Shown: positions 17,167 to 25,071 of the stretch, piece by piece
How the letters are laid out: each line of letters starts with the position of its first letter
Numbering within the stretch: position 1 is the first letter of the stretch
Assembly (NCBI RefSeq): GCF_019459225.1
Contig: NZ_JAIAZY010000038.1
Span: 1-43,837 of the forward strand
From: Bacillus sp. IITD106
GTDB taxonomy: Bacteria; Bacillota; Bacilli; Bacillales; Bacillaceae_C
Direction of reading: 5' to 3'
Length of the DNA: 43,837 nt
Made by a program: the position numbers and the translations under genes
Notes under the pieces: model-generated
The model's input: the letters and a program-made list of their open reading frames with translations, nothing else
Told to the model about the DNA's origin: nothing
Databases searched by the model: none

Positions 17167-17318
17167 TAAATTAGAAAAAAGAATAGCGATAGCTTCTTAT
17201 CAATAGGCAGCCTGTGTAAAGGTAACGGGTTTGGTTCAGGGCGAGAAAAAATTGAAATAACAAACAAATTAATGAGTGTTTTAGCAAATGCTTTGCAGTA
17301 ACTTAGCAAATGAAAAAT

Positions 17319-17346
17319 GCTTGGAGTTATATCCAAGCGTTTTTTC
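17319..17346 (+). terminator. Terminator of the oxidase operon
   Basis: GCTTGGA pairs with TCCAAGC around a 6-nt loop, followed by G and six T residues: a classic rightward intrinsic terminator, 150 bp after the CydS-like gene. The stretch between shows no supported gene; the open frame antisense to it only shadows the CydS region. Confidence 0.85.
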
Positions 17347-17419
17347 ATCTTCTTTAATTTTCTTCGTTAATTATACTCCGATAACTGAACAACATATTAG
17401 AAAAAACAATATTGATCAG

Positions 17420-17539
17420 TCATAAAAAAACTTTAAACTCTTCACTTTGTTGTTGTAGTTCCCAATCCGTCTTGAGAAAATAGTCATTGATTTCGGAATC
17501 AGTTGGACATAATGCAATTATATGTAAACCATTTATCAT
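17420..17539 (-). CDS. 39-residue hypothetical protein
   Basis: A short leftward frame (MINGLHIIALCPTDSE...) preceded by GAGGT at about 6-nt spacing. No family recognised. It lies in the decayed-looking interval between the oxidase terminator and the beta-lactamase fragment, so it may be a remnant rather than a working gene. Confidence 0.3.
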   Translation of the reverse strand: MINGLHIIALCPTDSEINDYFLKTDWELQQQSEEFKVFL

Positions 17540-17572
17540 TTTTAAACCTCACTTATTGAAAATTGTATAAAT

Positions 17573-17728
17573 TTATTTTGTGTTTTTTTCGGTAAAACCA
17601 TAACGCTCCCACGTTGCTACTATCATTTGCTTTTTATGAATGGCTGCTTTAATCCCAAGAAGACATAAAAACTCTTCAGAATAAACTTCATTGTTATTGC
17701 GGTCTATATTTTCGCTAAAGAAAGTCAC
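17573..17728 (-). CDS. 51-residue hypothetical protein or gene remnant
   Basis: Leftward frame from GTG 17728: MTFFSENIDRNNN..., then EEFLCLLGIKAA and VATWERYGFTEKN. Composition looks protein-like (charged helix, WERYGF), but there is no ribosome binding site and a stop lies shortly upstream in the same frame, so it may be the tail of a lost gene. Family not recognised. Confidence 0.3.
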   Translation of the reverse strand: MTFFSENIDRNNNEVYSEEFLCLLGIKAAIHKKQMIVATWERYGFTEKNTK

Positions 17729-17788
17729 AACTTCAGATAGGATCCGCTAAAGCTATCTGCACTTTTCTCCCCCTTTATGTAATGCTTT

Positions 17789-18250
17789 TTATGATATTAG
17801 AGATTTATATATCTCTCCAATAATCCCTTCCATTTGATGAACGCCTAATTCTGCATTCGTCATAATTACGGCACTTTTTTCTAAGTGTGGATAGGCCACC
17901 ATCATACACTGAAAACCTACTCCCCAACCCATAGATGTAATTTCTAATTCTTTTTCAGAACCCTCTAGAAATACACCTAATCCAGTCCAGTTTTTTCCTT
18001 TTTGAGAAGTGATCATTTCTTTAGCTAAACTTTTGGAAATTCCAATTTTACTTTCTCCTTTTAAAGAATTCATTAGCTCAAGGACTAATGCAACTAAATC
18101 TAATGAAGTCGTCCATAATCCTGAAGCTGCTGGATAAGGGTAGATAGGATATTTTCCATCTACCAATTCACCATTTTTGTTATGACAATATACGTTCCGT
18201 TGTATATATTTGGAAAAATTATTAACATAATTTTTACGTCGAATTTTCAA
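17789..18250 (-). pseudogene. C-terminal fragment of a serine beta-lactamase-family hydrolase
   Basis: About 150 codons matching the C-terminal third of class C beta-lactamase/esterase-like serine hydrolases: NGELVDG, then YPYPAASGLWTTSLDL (the PAAGLWTT block these proteins have before their last helices) and a GWGVGFQ block near the end. The Ser-x-x-Lys and Tyr-x-Asn catalytic motifs, which lie upstream in the family, are absent. The first 10-20 residues look unrelated and precede a terminator hairpin, so homology seems to begin near 18195. Truncated relic. Confidence 0.7.
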
Positions 18251-18281
18251 AAAAGTAGTTCGCTTTTTCTTAAGCGAACTA
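18250..18281 (-). terminator. Terminator in front of the beta-lactamase fragment
   Basis: A perfect 10-bp stem (TAGTTCGCTT with AAGCGAACTA, 6-nt loop) is followed on the minus strand by C and six T residues. It stands between a leftward leader-like segment and the truncated hydrolase, so it stops or attenuates transcription entering the fragment. Confidence 0.75.
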
Positions 18282-18349
18282 TCTCTATAATTAGAATGTT
18301 ATTTATTGTTTTCTCTCCGCCAACCAAACACGTTAGCACAAGGCTGCCG

Positions 18350-18440
18350 TTTTTTTTAAAATCAACTTGTACGTATGAATTTTTTCGAATTAAAACCTGG
18401 TATTATTAACACTCCTCCGCTACTAGTACCAGGTATTAAT
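18350..18440 (-). promoter_or_regulatory. Leader-peptide-like segment with RBS inside an inverted repeat
   Basis: On the minus strand an 8-bp inverted repeat (18395-18402 with 18427-18434, TACCAGGT/ACCTGGTA) encloses GCGGAGGAGTG, a strong ribosome binding site. A 16-codon frame starts at the GTG (or TTG) next to it (MLIIPGFNSKKFIRTS) and ends in TGA. With the terminator at 18250-18281 this layout resembles a ribosome-controlled attenuator, but the gene it would control is missing or replaced. Functional reading is tentative. Confidence 0.35.
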
Positions 18441-18489
18441 TTATACTAATTCATATATTATATTAATATAATGTTGTGTTAAATCCACT

Positions 18490-18512
18490 AAAAAAAGCAT
18501 CGATAACGATGC
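18490..18512 (-). terminator. Terminator of cwlJ
   Basis: GCATCG pairs with CGATGC around a 4-nt loop, followed on the minus strand by seven T residues. It lies 16 bp after the restored cwlJ stop, which supports 18528 as that gene's original end. Confidence 0.8.
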
Positions 18513-18527
18513 TCATTACAAATATTT

Positions 18528-18948
18528 TTAAAAAGTACTATATACATTTTCACATTCTTCGCCAGTCGGTTCATAAAAACAATGAAGTTTATATCTTCCT
18601 ACAAAAGGTTGATTGTGATGGACAATCTCCTGGTGGTCTAAAATACCATAAACTAAATTTAGCAGGCCACAACCGATGTCCATTCACTGCTCTTCTTGCC
18701 AAACTTCTTTCTTTTTCCCTTGCCCCTTGATAAAAATATCCGTGGATAACTGCTTCAAATGCGTGAGGCTGATAAATCATTTGAGGAATCGTTCGAATCC
18801 CTTTAAAATCGGAACAATTCGCCCTAATTCGGTTGATGCCGATATTGCCTACCATCAACATTCCTTGCGTTCCTTCCCCTTCAGCTTCAGCCCTTAATAG
18901 GCGCGCCAATAAATTAATATCTGATTCTCTGGCTTTTACTACGGGCAT
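18528..18948 (-). pseudogene. cwlJ: Spore cortex-lytic cell wall hydrolase CwlJ, frameshifted
   Basis: CwlJ-type hydrolase that degrades spore cortex during germination. From ATG 18948 (GGAGG 7 nt upstream) the frame matches CwlJ closely: LLARLLRAEAEGEG with the catalytic-type glutamates, NRIRANCSDFKG, MIYQPHAFEA, WPAKFSLWYFRP. Just after GDCPSQ it goes out of frame and stops at 18589. In another frame the expected C-terminus continues intact, NQPFVGRYKLHCFYEPTGEE and then CENVYSTF, ending at TAA 18528-18530 before its terminator. Compared with the remembered family reading ...GDCPAQWYNQPFV..., the codons for Trp-Tyr and part of Asn are gone, consistent with an 8-nt deletion between AAT repeats near 18612. 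The truncated product keeps most of the catalytic fold but loses the conserved Cys-rich end. A sequencing error cannot be excluded. Confidence 0.88.
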
Positions 18949-19017
18949 ACCTCCACCTCCATCAATCATTCACCATTATCATATTTCAAATAGGTGTGAT
19001 GGTTAACGAAGGTTCCT

Positions 19018-20034
19018 TTAAAAATGTCTCTGAACTGTTTTAGATACATCTTCAGGAGAAAAAACGGCAAGGGGTTCCTGATGCAACGTTTGGAAAAAGT
19101 TCATATCACTTGTTCCAAGCTGACCAATTGCAAACCTCGGAATAAGCCGTACATGAATTGGTCGGTTATCCATTGGATCTTCCGAACATTGCAAGGATAA
19201 ATTAAAACTTGAAAATCCTTGTTCTAATAATGCTGGAAAAATAGACGTTAGACCTTTAGCAAAGTCTTCCCAATCCCTCTCAGTAATATCTTGTACAGTA
19301 AAAGCTTTTGAAAAAATTCCAATAAGATCATTATGACTTTTTGGGGCAAAAGCATGAATCCAAGCTATATCTCCGTATTCACCGATCCATCTTTCTTTTG
19401 TTTCTTTTTCAACCATGTAGAGCTCTGAAAAATATTCCTTACCTGTGTTATTTTTAAATTCGGATGCCTTTTCCATTACTTTTGCCTGATAGTTGGTAGG
19501 TGATTCAGATATAATGACGTGTAAATGCGGATGAAGTATGCTGCCTCCTGAATTAGGGAGGTAATTCCAATTTATTGAAACAAGCCGTGCAGTAGCATCC
19601 GTTTTTAACACACGAAGTATGTATTTTTGTGCTGCTATAAACGCATTTTTAATCGTATCGATTGTAAATTCACCTAATTGAACAAAATGTTGATTTGAAA
19701 AAATGACGACTCCATTATGCTTGCCGTAAGGAAAAAGATTAGGGAAAACAATTGCATTTTCATGAAATATTCTCCCTTCACTTGCAATTTCTTTTGGAAA
19801 TACAGGCGTCATCTTAAGAACATTCTCTGGACAGAAAGGACAATTTTTCCCACCTGTTTGCTTAACTGCCTCTGTATAATCATTTGGAATCATAGCCAAT
19901 CCATGTCCATAAAAAACACGAGATGTTTCCCCTGTTAATGGATCAAACCGAACTTCTGTTTTTCGTTCAATTTTATTTCCTTCTCCATCAAAAAAAGTAA
20001 ACCATTCTTCATTTTTATTAAATTTTATTGTCAC
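19018..20034 (-). CDS. GalT-like HIT-superfamily nucleotidyltransferase (DUF4931)
   Basis: A 338-residue protein of the GalT branch of the HIT superfamily (DUF4931 type). CPFCPEN (near 65-71) is the first half of a zinc site, and GGSILHPHLHVII (near 164-176) gives the H-x-H-x-H triad whose central histidine would form the nucleotidyl intermediate. Galactose-1-phosphate uridylyltransferases share this layout, but no galactose genes are nearby, so the sugar or nucleotide substrate is unknown. GTG 20034 is preferred since AGGAGG sits 8 nt before it; the ATG at 20040 is only 2 nt from that box. Last gene of the 23.5-19.0 kb operon. Confidence 0.8.
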   Translation of the reverse strand: MTIKFNKNEEWFTFFDGEGNKIERKTEVRFDPLTGETSRVFYGHGLAMIPNDYTEAVKQTGGKNCPFCPENVLKMTPVFPKEIASEGRIFHENAIVFPNLFPYGKHNGVVIFSNQHFVQLGEFTIDTIKNAFIAAQKYILRVLKTDATARLVSINWNYLPNSGGSILHPHLHVIISESPTNYQAKVMEKASEFKNNTGKEYFSELYMVEKETKERWIGEYGDIAWIHAFAPKSHNDLIGIFSKAFTVQDITERDWEDFAKGLTSIFPALLEQGFSSFNLSLQCSEDPMDNRPIHVRLIPRFAIGQLGTSDMNFFQTLHQEPLAVFSPEDVSKTVQRHF

Positions 20035-20046
20035 AACCATTCCCTC

Positions 20047-20889
20047 CTACACATTTAATCGTCTATGAAAAATTTTCTCCCATATTGTCCAAGGAATGAT
20101 ATTTTTCAAAAAAAGTGAAGTCTTTACCCCTTTTCCAATTGGATATCGCAGTTTAGCCATTTCTTTTTTGGAACAAAGATTAACGATAAGGTTCGCGACT
20201 TCCCGCGGGTCGCCATAGTTTGATTTTCCTGACTCTAATTCCTTTTCTATCGCTTCCATATAAGAGAAATAAGGTGATGTCACATCGGTTGATTTTTCAG
20301 CGATCTTTTTGCCTTTCGTCCATATATTCGTAGAAAATGAACCCGGCTCTATGAGGGCAACATCTATTCCAAATGGTTTAACCTCAAGACGAAGACACTC
20401 CGACCAGCCCTCTAGTGCATGTTTTGAGGCCACATATGGCGAAAGTCCGGGAAATCCTATTTTCCCTGAAATGCTGCTCATATTAATGACCTTCCCACTT
20501 CGCTGCTTCCTCATATAAGGAAGTACAGCTTGTGTTACTTCAATCAATCCAAAAAAGTTCGTTTGAAACTGTTCTTCGTATTCTGATATGGTTGTTTCTT
20601 CGCAAAACCCACCTAAAGCAAAACCAGCATTGTTAATTAGAATATCGACTGAAGGCAGTATTGTTAACTGACGAGCAAACTGTTCAATTGATTCATTATT
20701 AGAGACATCAAGCTGGATAAAGGTTATTTTTGAAAGTATGCTATCTTGTTTACATAACTTAATTATTGTATCCTTATTTCGCAAGTCCCTCATCGTTGCG
20801 ATAACTGAAAAATCATTTCTTGCCAACTCTAATGTCGCAAGCAGCCCAAAACCGCTAGAAGCTCCTGTTATGATCACTGTTTTATCCAT
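20047..20889 (-). CDS. SDR family oxidoreductase
   Basis: A classical short-chain dehydrogenase/reductase of 280 residues: NAD(P)-binding TGASSGFG (near 8-15), NNAGFALGG (near 88-96), the catalytic serine in MSSISGK and Tyr/Lys in YVASKHALEG (near 152-161). It resembles the group acting on lipids, steroids or retinoids, but the substrate is not readable. The ATG overlaps the exoA stop by 8 bp without a strong ribosome binding site, implying coupled translation. Confidence 0.86.
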   Translation of the reverse strand: MDKTVIITGASSGFGLLATLELARNDFSVIATMRDLRNKDTIIKLCKQDSILSKITFIQLDVSNNESIEQFARQLTILPSVDILINNAGFALGGFCEETTISEYEEQFQTNFFGLIEVTQAVLPYMRKQRSGKVINMSSISGKIGFPGLSPYVASKHALEGWSECLRLEVKPFGIDVALIEPGSFSTNIWTKGKKIAEKSTDVTSPYFSYMEAIEKELESGKSNYGDPREVANLIVNLCSKKEMAKLRYPIGKGVKTSLFLKNIIPWTIWEKIFHRRLNV

Positions 20890-21637
20890 TTATTTTTATC
20901 ATCACTGGACAGTGATCGCTCCCCATTACGTCACAATGTATCTGTGAATCTATTAACTTGTCTGCCATTCTTTCGGAAACAATAAAATAGTCAATCCGCC
21001 ATCCAATATTTCGTTCCCTCACCTTGTTCATATACGACCACCACGTGTAGGCACCTTCTTGTTTTGGATAAAAATGACGATACGAATCAATAAAACCATT
21101 TTCAAGTAAAGTTGTAAATTTCCCTCTCTCCTCAAAGGTAAAACCTGAATTACCGACATTCGATTTTGGATTTCGTAAGTCAATCTCTTTATGGGCGACA
21201 TTTAAATCTCCGCAAAGGATTATTGGTTTTATCTTGTCCAACTCCATTAAATATAGAAGCATTCTATCTTCCCAAGACAAGCGAAACCCTAGTCTTGCTA
21301 AATCTCTTTGTGCATTAGGTGTATAAACATTGATTAAAAAGAAATCTTCGTATTCTAATGTAATGATTCTTCCTTCTGGTTCTTCCTCTTCTTCTCCTAA
21401 CCCATACGATACGTTTAGAGGCCGTATTTTTGAGAAAACCGCTGTACCCGAATACCCTTTTTTCTCGGCATAATTCCAGTACTGATGGTAACCTTCTAGC
21501 TCTAATTCGATTTGTCCTGCCTGCAATTTCGTTTCCTGAAGACAGAAAATATCTGCATCTACTTCATTGAAGTAATCTAAAAATCCTTTTTTCACACAAG
21601 CTCTAATGCCATTTACATTCCAAGATACAAGTTTCAT
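20882..21637 (-). CDS. exoA: Exodeoxyribonuclease III / AP endonuclease ExoA
   Basis: A 251-residue class II AP endonuclease/exonuclease III for base-excision repair. Diagnostic motifs: MKLVSWNVNGIRAC at the N-terminus, the metal-binding LQETK (near 32-36), NVYTPNAQ, CGDLNVAHKEID (catalytic Asp/Asn), WRIDYF and the final GSDHCPV with the catalytic histidine. The start at 21637 is chosen because AAGGGA lies upstream and the family begins MKLVSWN; an ATG 18 nt upstream merely extends it. Found in an operon behind a GNAT and a kinase gene; in B. subtilis ExoA also protects spore DNA during outgrowth (family knowledge). Confidence 0.94.
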   Translation of the reverse strand: MKLVSWNVNGIRACVKKGFLDYFNEVDADIFCLQETKLQAGQIELELEGYHQYWNYAEKKGYSGTAVFSKIRPLNVSYGLGEEEEEPEGRIITLEYEDFFLINVYTPNAQRDLARLGFRLSWEDRMLLYLMELDKIKPIILCGDLNVAHKEIDLRNPKSNVGNSGFTFEERGKFTTLLENGFIDSYRHFYPKQEGAYTWWSYMNKVRERNIGWRIDYFIVSERMADKLIDSQIHCDVMGSDHCPVMIKING

Positions 21638-21651
21638 TACTGTTTGTCCCT

Positions 21652-22479
21652 TCATTTCCGGTATAAAATTGAATCCATGATCGGTTCGAATCCAATTTCC
21701 ATATAGATTTTATTGGATGTTGGATTATCTAAATCGGTATATAAACTCGTCGTTTTATAGCCTTTATCTAGCATTAATTGTGAAAGTGCGGAAACACAGT
21801 TAGAAGCAAATCCTTTTTTCCTATTTTCTAACGGAGTAAAAACTAAACTTACACAAATATTACTTCGAGTCGGACGACTTATACAAGCCATCGTCACAAT
21901 CCTTCCCTCTGTTTCCCAAGCATACATTCTTTCACTTTTAATAATGGCTATTGCTTTTTCTTCCGATTCTTCCAAACTTATTTTCTCATCTGCTTCTTCA
22001 CAGAACAAATATACCCATTGTTTTACGATTGGAAGATCTTCCATTGTTATAAGACGGAGTTGTCCATTTGTATCTGCTTCTTTTTTCACCTCGGTTAATT
22101 TATATATTCTTTGATTCATTTGAACATAGAAATGTGTTTTATCGATAATATTGGCTACTTTTTCCGTAAAGATCCTTTCTCCTATCAACCCTGGTATATC
22201 TTTTACCTGTTCACGAATAAGATTAGCTATTTCTACAACTTGATCATCTGACATTTTAGGAGGTTTGGATAAAATAATCTGCTTTGGATGTGTTTGCAAC
22301 AACACGATCAATATTTCCTCATCTTTTGTGATTGTGGCCATCAAGTAAATAGTTGATTCCTCCGTTAATGAGCCGAGAATGCCTATAGGTAGGTTATTCT
22401 CAACTTCATGTTTATAAAGATGCGGCAAAACATCTGATTTAAACTTCTCATAGTCATCGTAATTTCTCAATTTTAACAT
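21652..22479 (-). CDS. GNAT family N-acetyltransferase
   Basis: A 275-residue protein with a C-terminal GNAT domain (about 125-275): FTPLENRKKGFASNCVSALS is the acetyl-CoA-binding motif A and LYTDLDNPTSNKIYMEIGF the motif B tail. The N-terminal 120 residues form a separate domain seen in larger GNAT proteins of Bacillus. The acceptor is unknown. Its ATG overlaps the stop of the preceding phosphotransferase gene, with GGAGCTGG upstream, so it is translated from the same message. Confidence 0.83.
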   Translation of the reverse strand: MLKLRNYDDYEKFKSDVLPHLYKHEVENNLPIGILGSLTEESTIYLMATITKDEEILIVLLQTHPKQIILSKPPKMSDDQVVEIANLIREQVKDIPGLIGERIFTEKVANIIDKTHFYVQMNQRIYKLTEVKKEADTNGQLRLITMEDLPIVKQWVYLFCEEADEKISLEESEEKAIAIIKSERMYAWETEGRIVTMACISRPTRSNICVSLVFTPLENRKKGFASNCVSALSQLMLDKGYKTTSLYTDLDNPTSNKIYMEIGFEPIMDSILYRK

Positions 22480-23486
22480 CTAACCAGCTCCTTTTTAATA
22501 TTATTAAGGCTTTTTACAATATCGATATGAGGGATAGGCAAATAGGGCTGCAATTCATTCCATGCATGTTCATTTTCCTCTTCACCTAACGAACCAAAGA
22601 AAAGCTGTGACCCATAATCGGAGATTTCTTGTAATGCCCAACGGTAGAAATAAAACTCAAAAACTTCTATATGAAATTCGACATCATGATAATGTTTTAC
22701 ATATTCTAATAGAAACGAATGAAAGAAATCGTTCCCAGTAAAAGCCATAACATCTCTTTCTATTGGGCCAAGTGCCAGCTCACCAAAGTCAATTAAGTGC
22801 AGAAGCCCTTTTTCATCACGCATAATGTTTGCATAGTTTGGATCTCCGTGAGTAATCGAATAATTTAATGGTAAGGCTTGTAAATGATTCTGCATTTTTT
22901 TCATCCGATTTAAAGTTAAACGAAGATCGTCTTGTTCTTTTGCAAATAATTCCTTTGCTTGCTGTCTATATGTATGTGCCTCTTCATCATATACTTCTAT
23001 AGTTTGTAAAATCTTTTGTATGTTTTTTTCAAAAGGATTAGAAAATTGTTCGTATGACAAGCCTTCTATTTTATGAATATCAATACGATGAAAATCAGCC
23101 ATCATCTTAGCGATTTTGACAGTGTCGGCTAACGTAAGTTTGTTTTCGTAAATGGATTTCCCTTTAATATAAGGAAAGATTGACACTTGATATGGCCCAA
23201 AATGAACAACGACATCACCTGATTTTGATAGAATGGGTGGCAGCAAATATGTTTTCTTTCCATGAAAATGTAAATAATGAATGGCGGAAAGTTCCTTAGA
23301 CAGGTCCTTATCAGTTTTAATTGCTTTAACAAAATACAGTTCTCCTGCTTTATTTTTAAGAGAATAACAATATCCCTCTTCACCTTTTGGGATAAAGTCA
23401 ATTTCTACTCCTTCTCCAATATCATATAATTGATTTATTAAAGCTACTAAGTCTAGTCTATGTATTGTACTATTATCTACCTTCAC
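22473..23486 (-). CDS. APH-like phosphotransferase
   Basis: A 337-residue kinase-fold protein: catalytic loop SITHGDPNYANIM (HGDxxxxN, near 210-222), then HLIDFGELA (metal-binding Asp, near 231-239). The fold matches aminoglycoside/homoserine/choline kinase-like enzymes; substrate unknown and drug resistance not implied. It starts at GTG 23486 with AAGGAGG 7 nt upstream. First gene of a five-gene leftward operon ending at 19018; the paired GNAT suggests a small-molecule modification pathway. Confidence 0.84.
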   Translation of the reverse strand: MKVDNSTIHRLDLVALINQLYDIGEGVEIDFIPKGEEGYCYSLKNKAGELYFVKAIKTDKDLSKELSAIHYLHFHGKKTYLLPPILSKSGDVVVHFGPYQVSIFPYIKGKSIYENKLTLADTVKIAKMMADFHRIDIHKIEGLSYEQFSNPFEKNIQKILQTIEVYDEEAHTYRQQAKELFAKEQDDLRLTLNRMKKMQNHLQALPLNYSITHGDPNYANIMRDEKGLLHLIDFGELALGPIERDVMAFTGNDFFHSFLLEYVKHYHDVEFHIEVFEFYFYRWALQEISDYGSQLFFGSLGEEENEHAWNELQPYLPIPHIDIVKSLNNIKKELVRC

Positions 23487-23504
23487 CCCTGCGCCTCCTT
23501 ATAT

Positions 23505-23538
23505 AAAAAACTTATGGGCCGATATGGTCCATAAGTTT
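23505..23538 (-). terminator. Terminator of metA
   Basis: AAACTTATGG pairs with CCATAAGTTT, extended inward by GCC/GGT, and runs into six T residues on the minus strand. It starts 2 bp after the metA stop. Confidence 0.85.
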
Positions 23539-23540
23539 CT

Positions 23541-24446
23541 TTAGCTCCAGTCATAAGGTGTTTCTTGGTATACGTAGTAATTAAGCCAATTCGAAAATAA
23601 TAGATGACTATGTGACCGCCACGTATTAATCGGTGGTTTTGTATGGTCATTATTTGGAAAATAATTTTCCGGCGGATGAATATCGATTCCTTTATTCATA
23701 TCACGTTTATATTCTTCCGCTAAAGTAGTAGTATCATATTCCAAGTGACCGGTTATCATAATATTCTTTTCATCTTTTGATAAAATGATAAAAGGTCCTG
23801 CTTCGCCCTCGGAGAGAAGTAATAATTCTGGATGTGCTTTAATTTGCTCACTTTGAACACTTGTATTTCGTGAGTGTGGCGCAAAAAACACATCATCAAA
23901 TCCCCTAAATAATTTTACAGTCGGCTTTGCGATGCTATGTTGATAAATTCCGGAACATTTTTCAGATAGCTCATATTTTTCAATGCCATAATGATAAAAT
24001 AAAGCAGCCTGTGCTCCCCAACAAATGTGCATCGTGGAAGTGACATGTTCTTTTGTCCACTCCATAATTTGTTTCAATTCTTCCCAATATGTCACGTCTT
24101 CAAATGGCAAATGTTCGATAGGTGCCCCAGTAATGATCATCCCATCAAAATAATTTGTTTTAATTGCCGAAAATGTCGTATAAAATTGATCAAGATGGGA
24201 CTTGCTGACTGTTTTTGATTGATGTGTCTCCATATGAAGAAATGAAACATTCACTTGGAGAGGCGTGTTCCCAAGCAAGCGCAATAATTGGACCTCTGTC
24301 TTCTGTTTTTCAGGCATTAAATTTAAGATTAAGATATTCAAAGGGCGAATGTCTTGCGTTGTTGCTCGCTCCTCATCCATCACGAATATTTTTTCTTTTT
24401 CCAATATTTCTCTCGCCGGCATTCTAGGTGGTATATTAATCGGCAA
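23541..24446 (-). CDS. metAA: Homoserine O-acetyltransferase MetA
   Basis: First committed step of methionine synthesis: acylation of L-homoserine. 301 residues from TTG 24446 (GGGGGAG 6 nt upstream), beginning [14 protein letters not shown] as relatives do. The catalytic cysteine is C142 in HICWGAQA, with the His of FAPHSR further on. Residue 111 is glutamate ([12 protein letters not shown]); in this family Glu111 goes with acetyl-CoA use and Gly111 with succinyl-CoA use, so it should be an acetyltransferase although such proteins are often labelled succinyltransferases. An 18-nt longer frame starts inside the ribosome binding site and is rejected. No S-box riboswitch is visible in the 88-bp gap upstream. 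Confidence 0.93.
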   Translation of the reverse strand: MPINIPPRMPAREILEKEKIFVMDEERATTQDIRPLNILILNLMPEKQKTEVQLLRLLGNTPLQVNVSFLHMETHQSKTVSKSHLDQFYTTFSAIKTNYFDGMIITGAPIEHLPFEDVTYWEELKQIMEWTKEHVTSTMHICWGAQAALFYHYGIEKYELSEKCSGIYQHSIAKPTVKLFRGFDDVFFAPHSRNTSVQSEQIKAHPELLLLSEGEAGPFIILSKDEKNIMITGHLEYDTTTLAEEYKRDMNKGIDIHPPENYFPNNDHTKPPINTWRSHSHLLFSNWLNYYVYQETPYDWS

Positions 24447-24534
24447 CCTTAACTCCCCCTTCAAACAAAAAAGCTAATAAAAACAATTATAAAGTTGATT
24501 GAGAATTTCATCAATAGCGACTTGAATGAAAACT

Positions 24535-24918
24535 TTATTCATCCTTATTCTGATAAAATATAATCCGATTATAAAATGGATCCCCAACCGTAATCTCTAG
24601 TGTATTCCATGGTGTCTCTTCAAGTCCTGGTCTTGTGTACTTATAATTTTTCGATAGTAGTTTTTCATGAAGTGTTTTTATATCATTAACCGCAATGCGA
24701 ATTGAGCTGCCAGGTGACGCGTCACCATAATGTTCCGACAAATGAAGAACACATTTTCCTGAAGATATTTGCATATACAAAGGTGTATTTACCTCAAAGT
24801 GATGCTTCCAATCTACCTTAAATCCTAAGAAATCCACATAAAACTCTATTGCTTTCTTTTCATCATAGATTCTTAAAATGGGTATTGGCTCGAACATCGA
24901 GATTTCACCTAAATTCAT
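24535..24918 (-). CDS. VOC (glyoxalase/bleomycin-resistance) family protein
   Basis: A 127-residue single-domain VOC-fold protein: EPIPILRIYDEKKAIEFYVD (strand-helix start of the fold), GFKVDWKH, LHLSEHYGDASPG and NTLEITVGDPFYNRI-type C-terminal strand. A histidine in LHLSEH and a late aspartate could be ligands. Members range from glyoxalases to antibiotic-binding proteins; no substrate is assigned. ATG 24918 has AAGGGGG upstream. It lies 88 bp upstream of metA on the same strand. Confidence 0.82.
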   Translation of the reverse strand: MNLGEISMFEPIPILRIYDEKKAIEFYVDFLGFKVDWKHHFEVNTPLYMQISSGKCVLHLSEHYGDASPGSSIRIAVNDIKTLHEKLLSKNYKYTRPGLEETPWNTLEITVGDPFYNRIIFYQNKDE

Positions 24919-25071
24919 TCTGCTGCCCCCTTTATTCATTTCATCATAGTTTAAAACTACATATATTACGAGCGAATAGTCCTATTTTTTAAAAAATAAA
25001 GAGTATTCATTGTCTCTTCCATAAGGAATATGATATATATAAAGCAAGTTCATCTGAAAGGAGAATTCTAT

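Noticed and set aside
17058-17348. 96-codon leftward frame antisense to the CydS-like gene
   Set aside because: It runs antisense through a well-supported small gene and the operon terminator and has no family features.
24447-24534. SAM (S-box) riboswitch or T-box upstream of metA
   Set aside because: The gap is only 88 bp and shows neither the S-box helices nor a T-box sequence.
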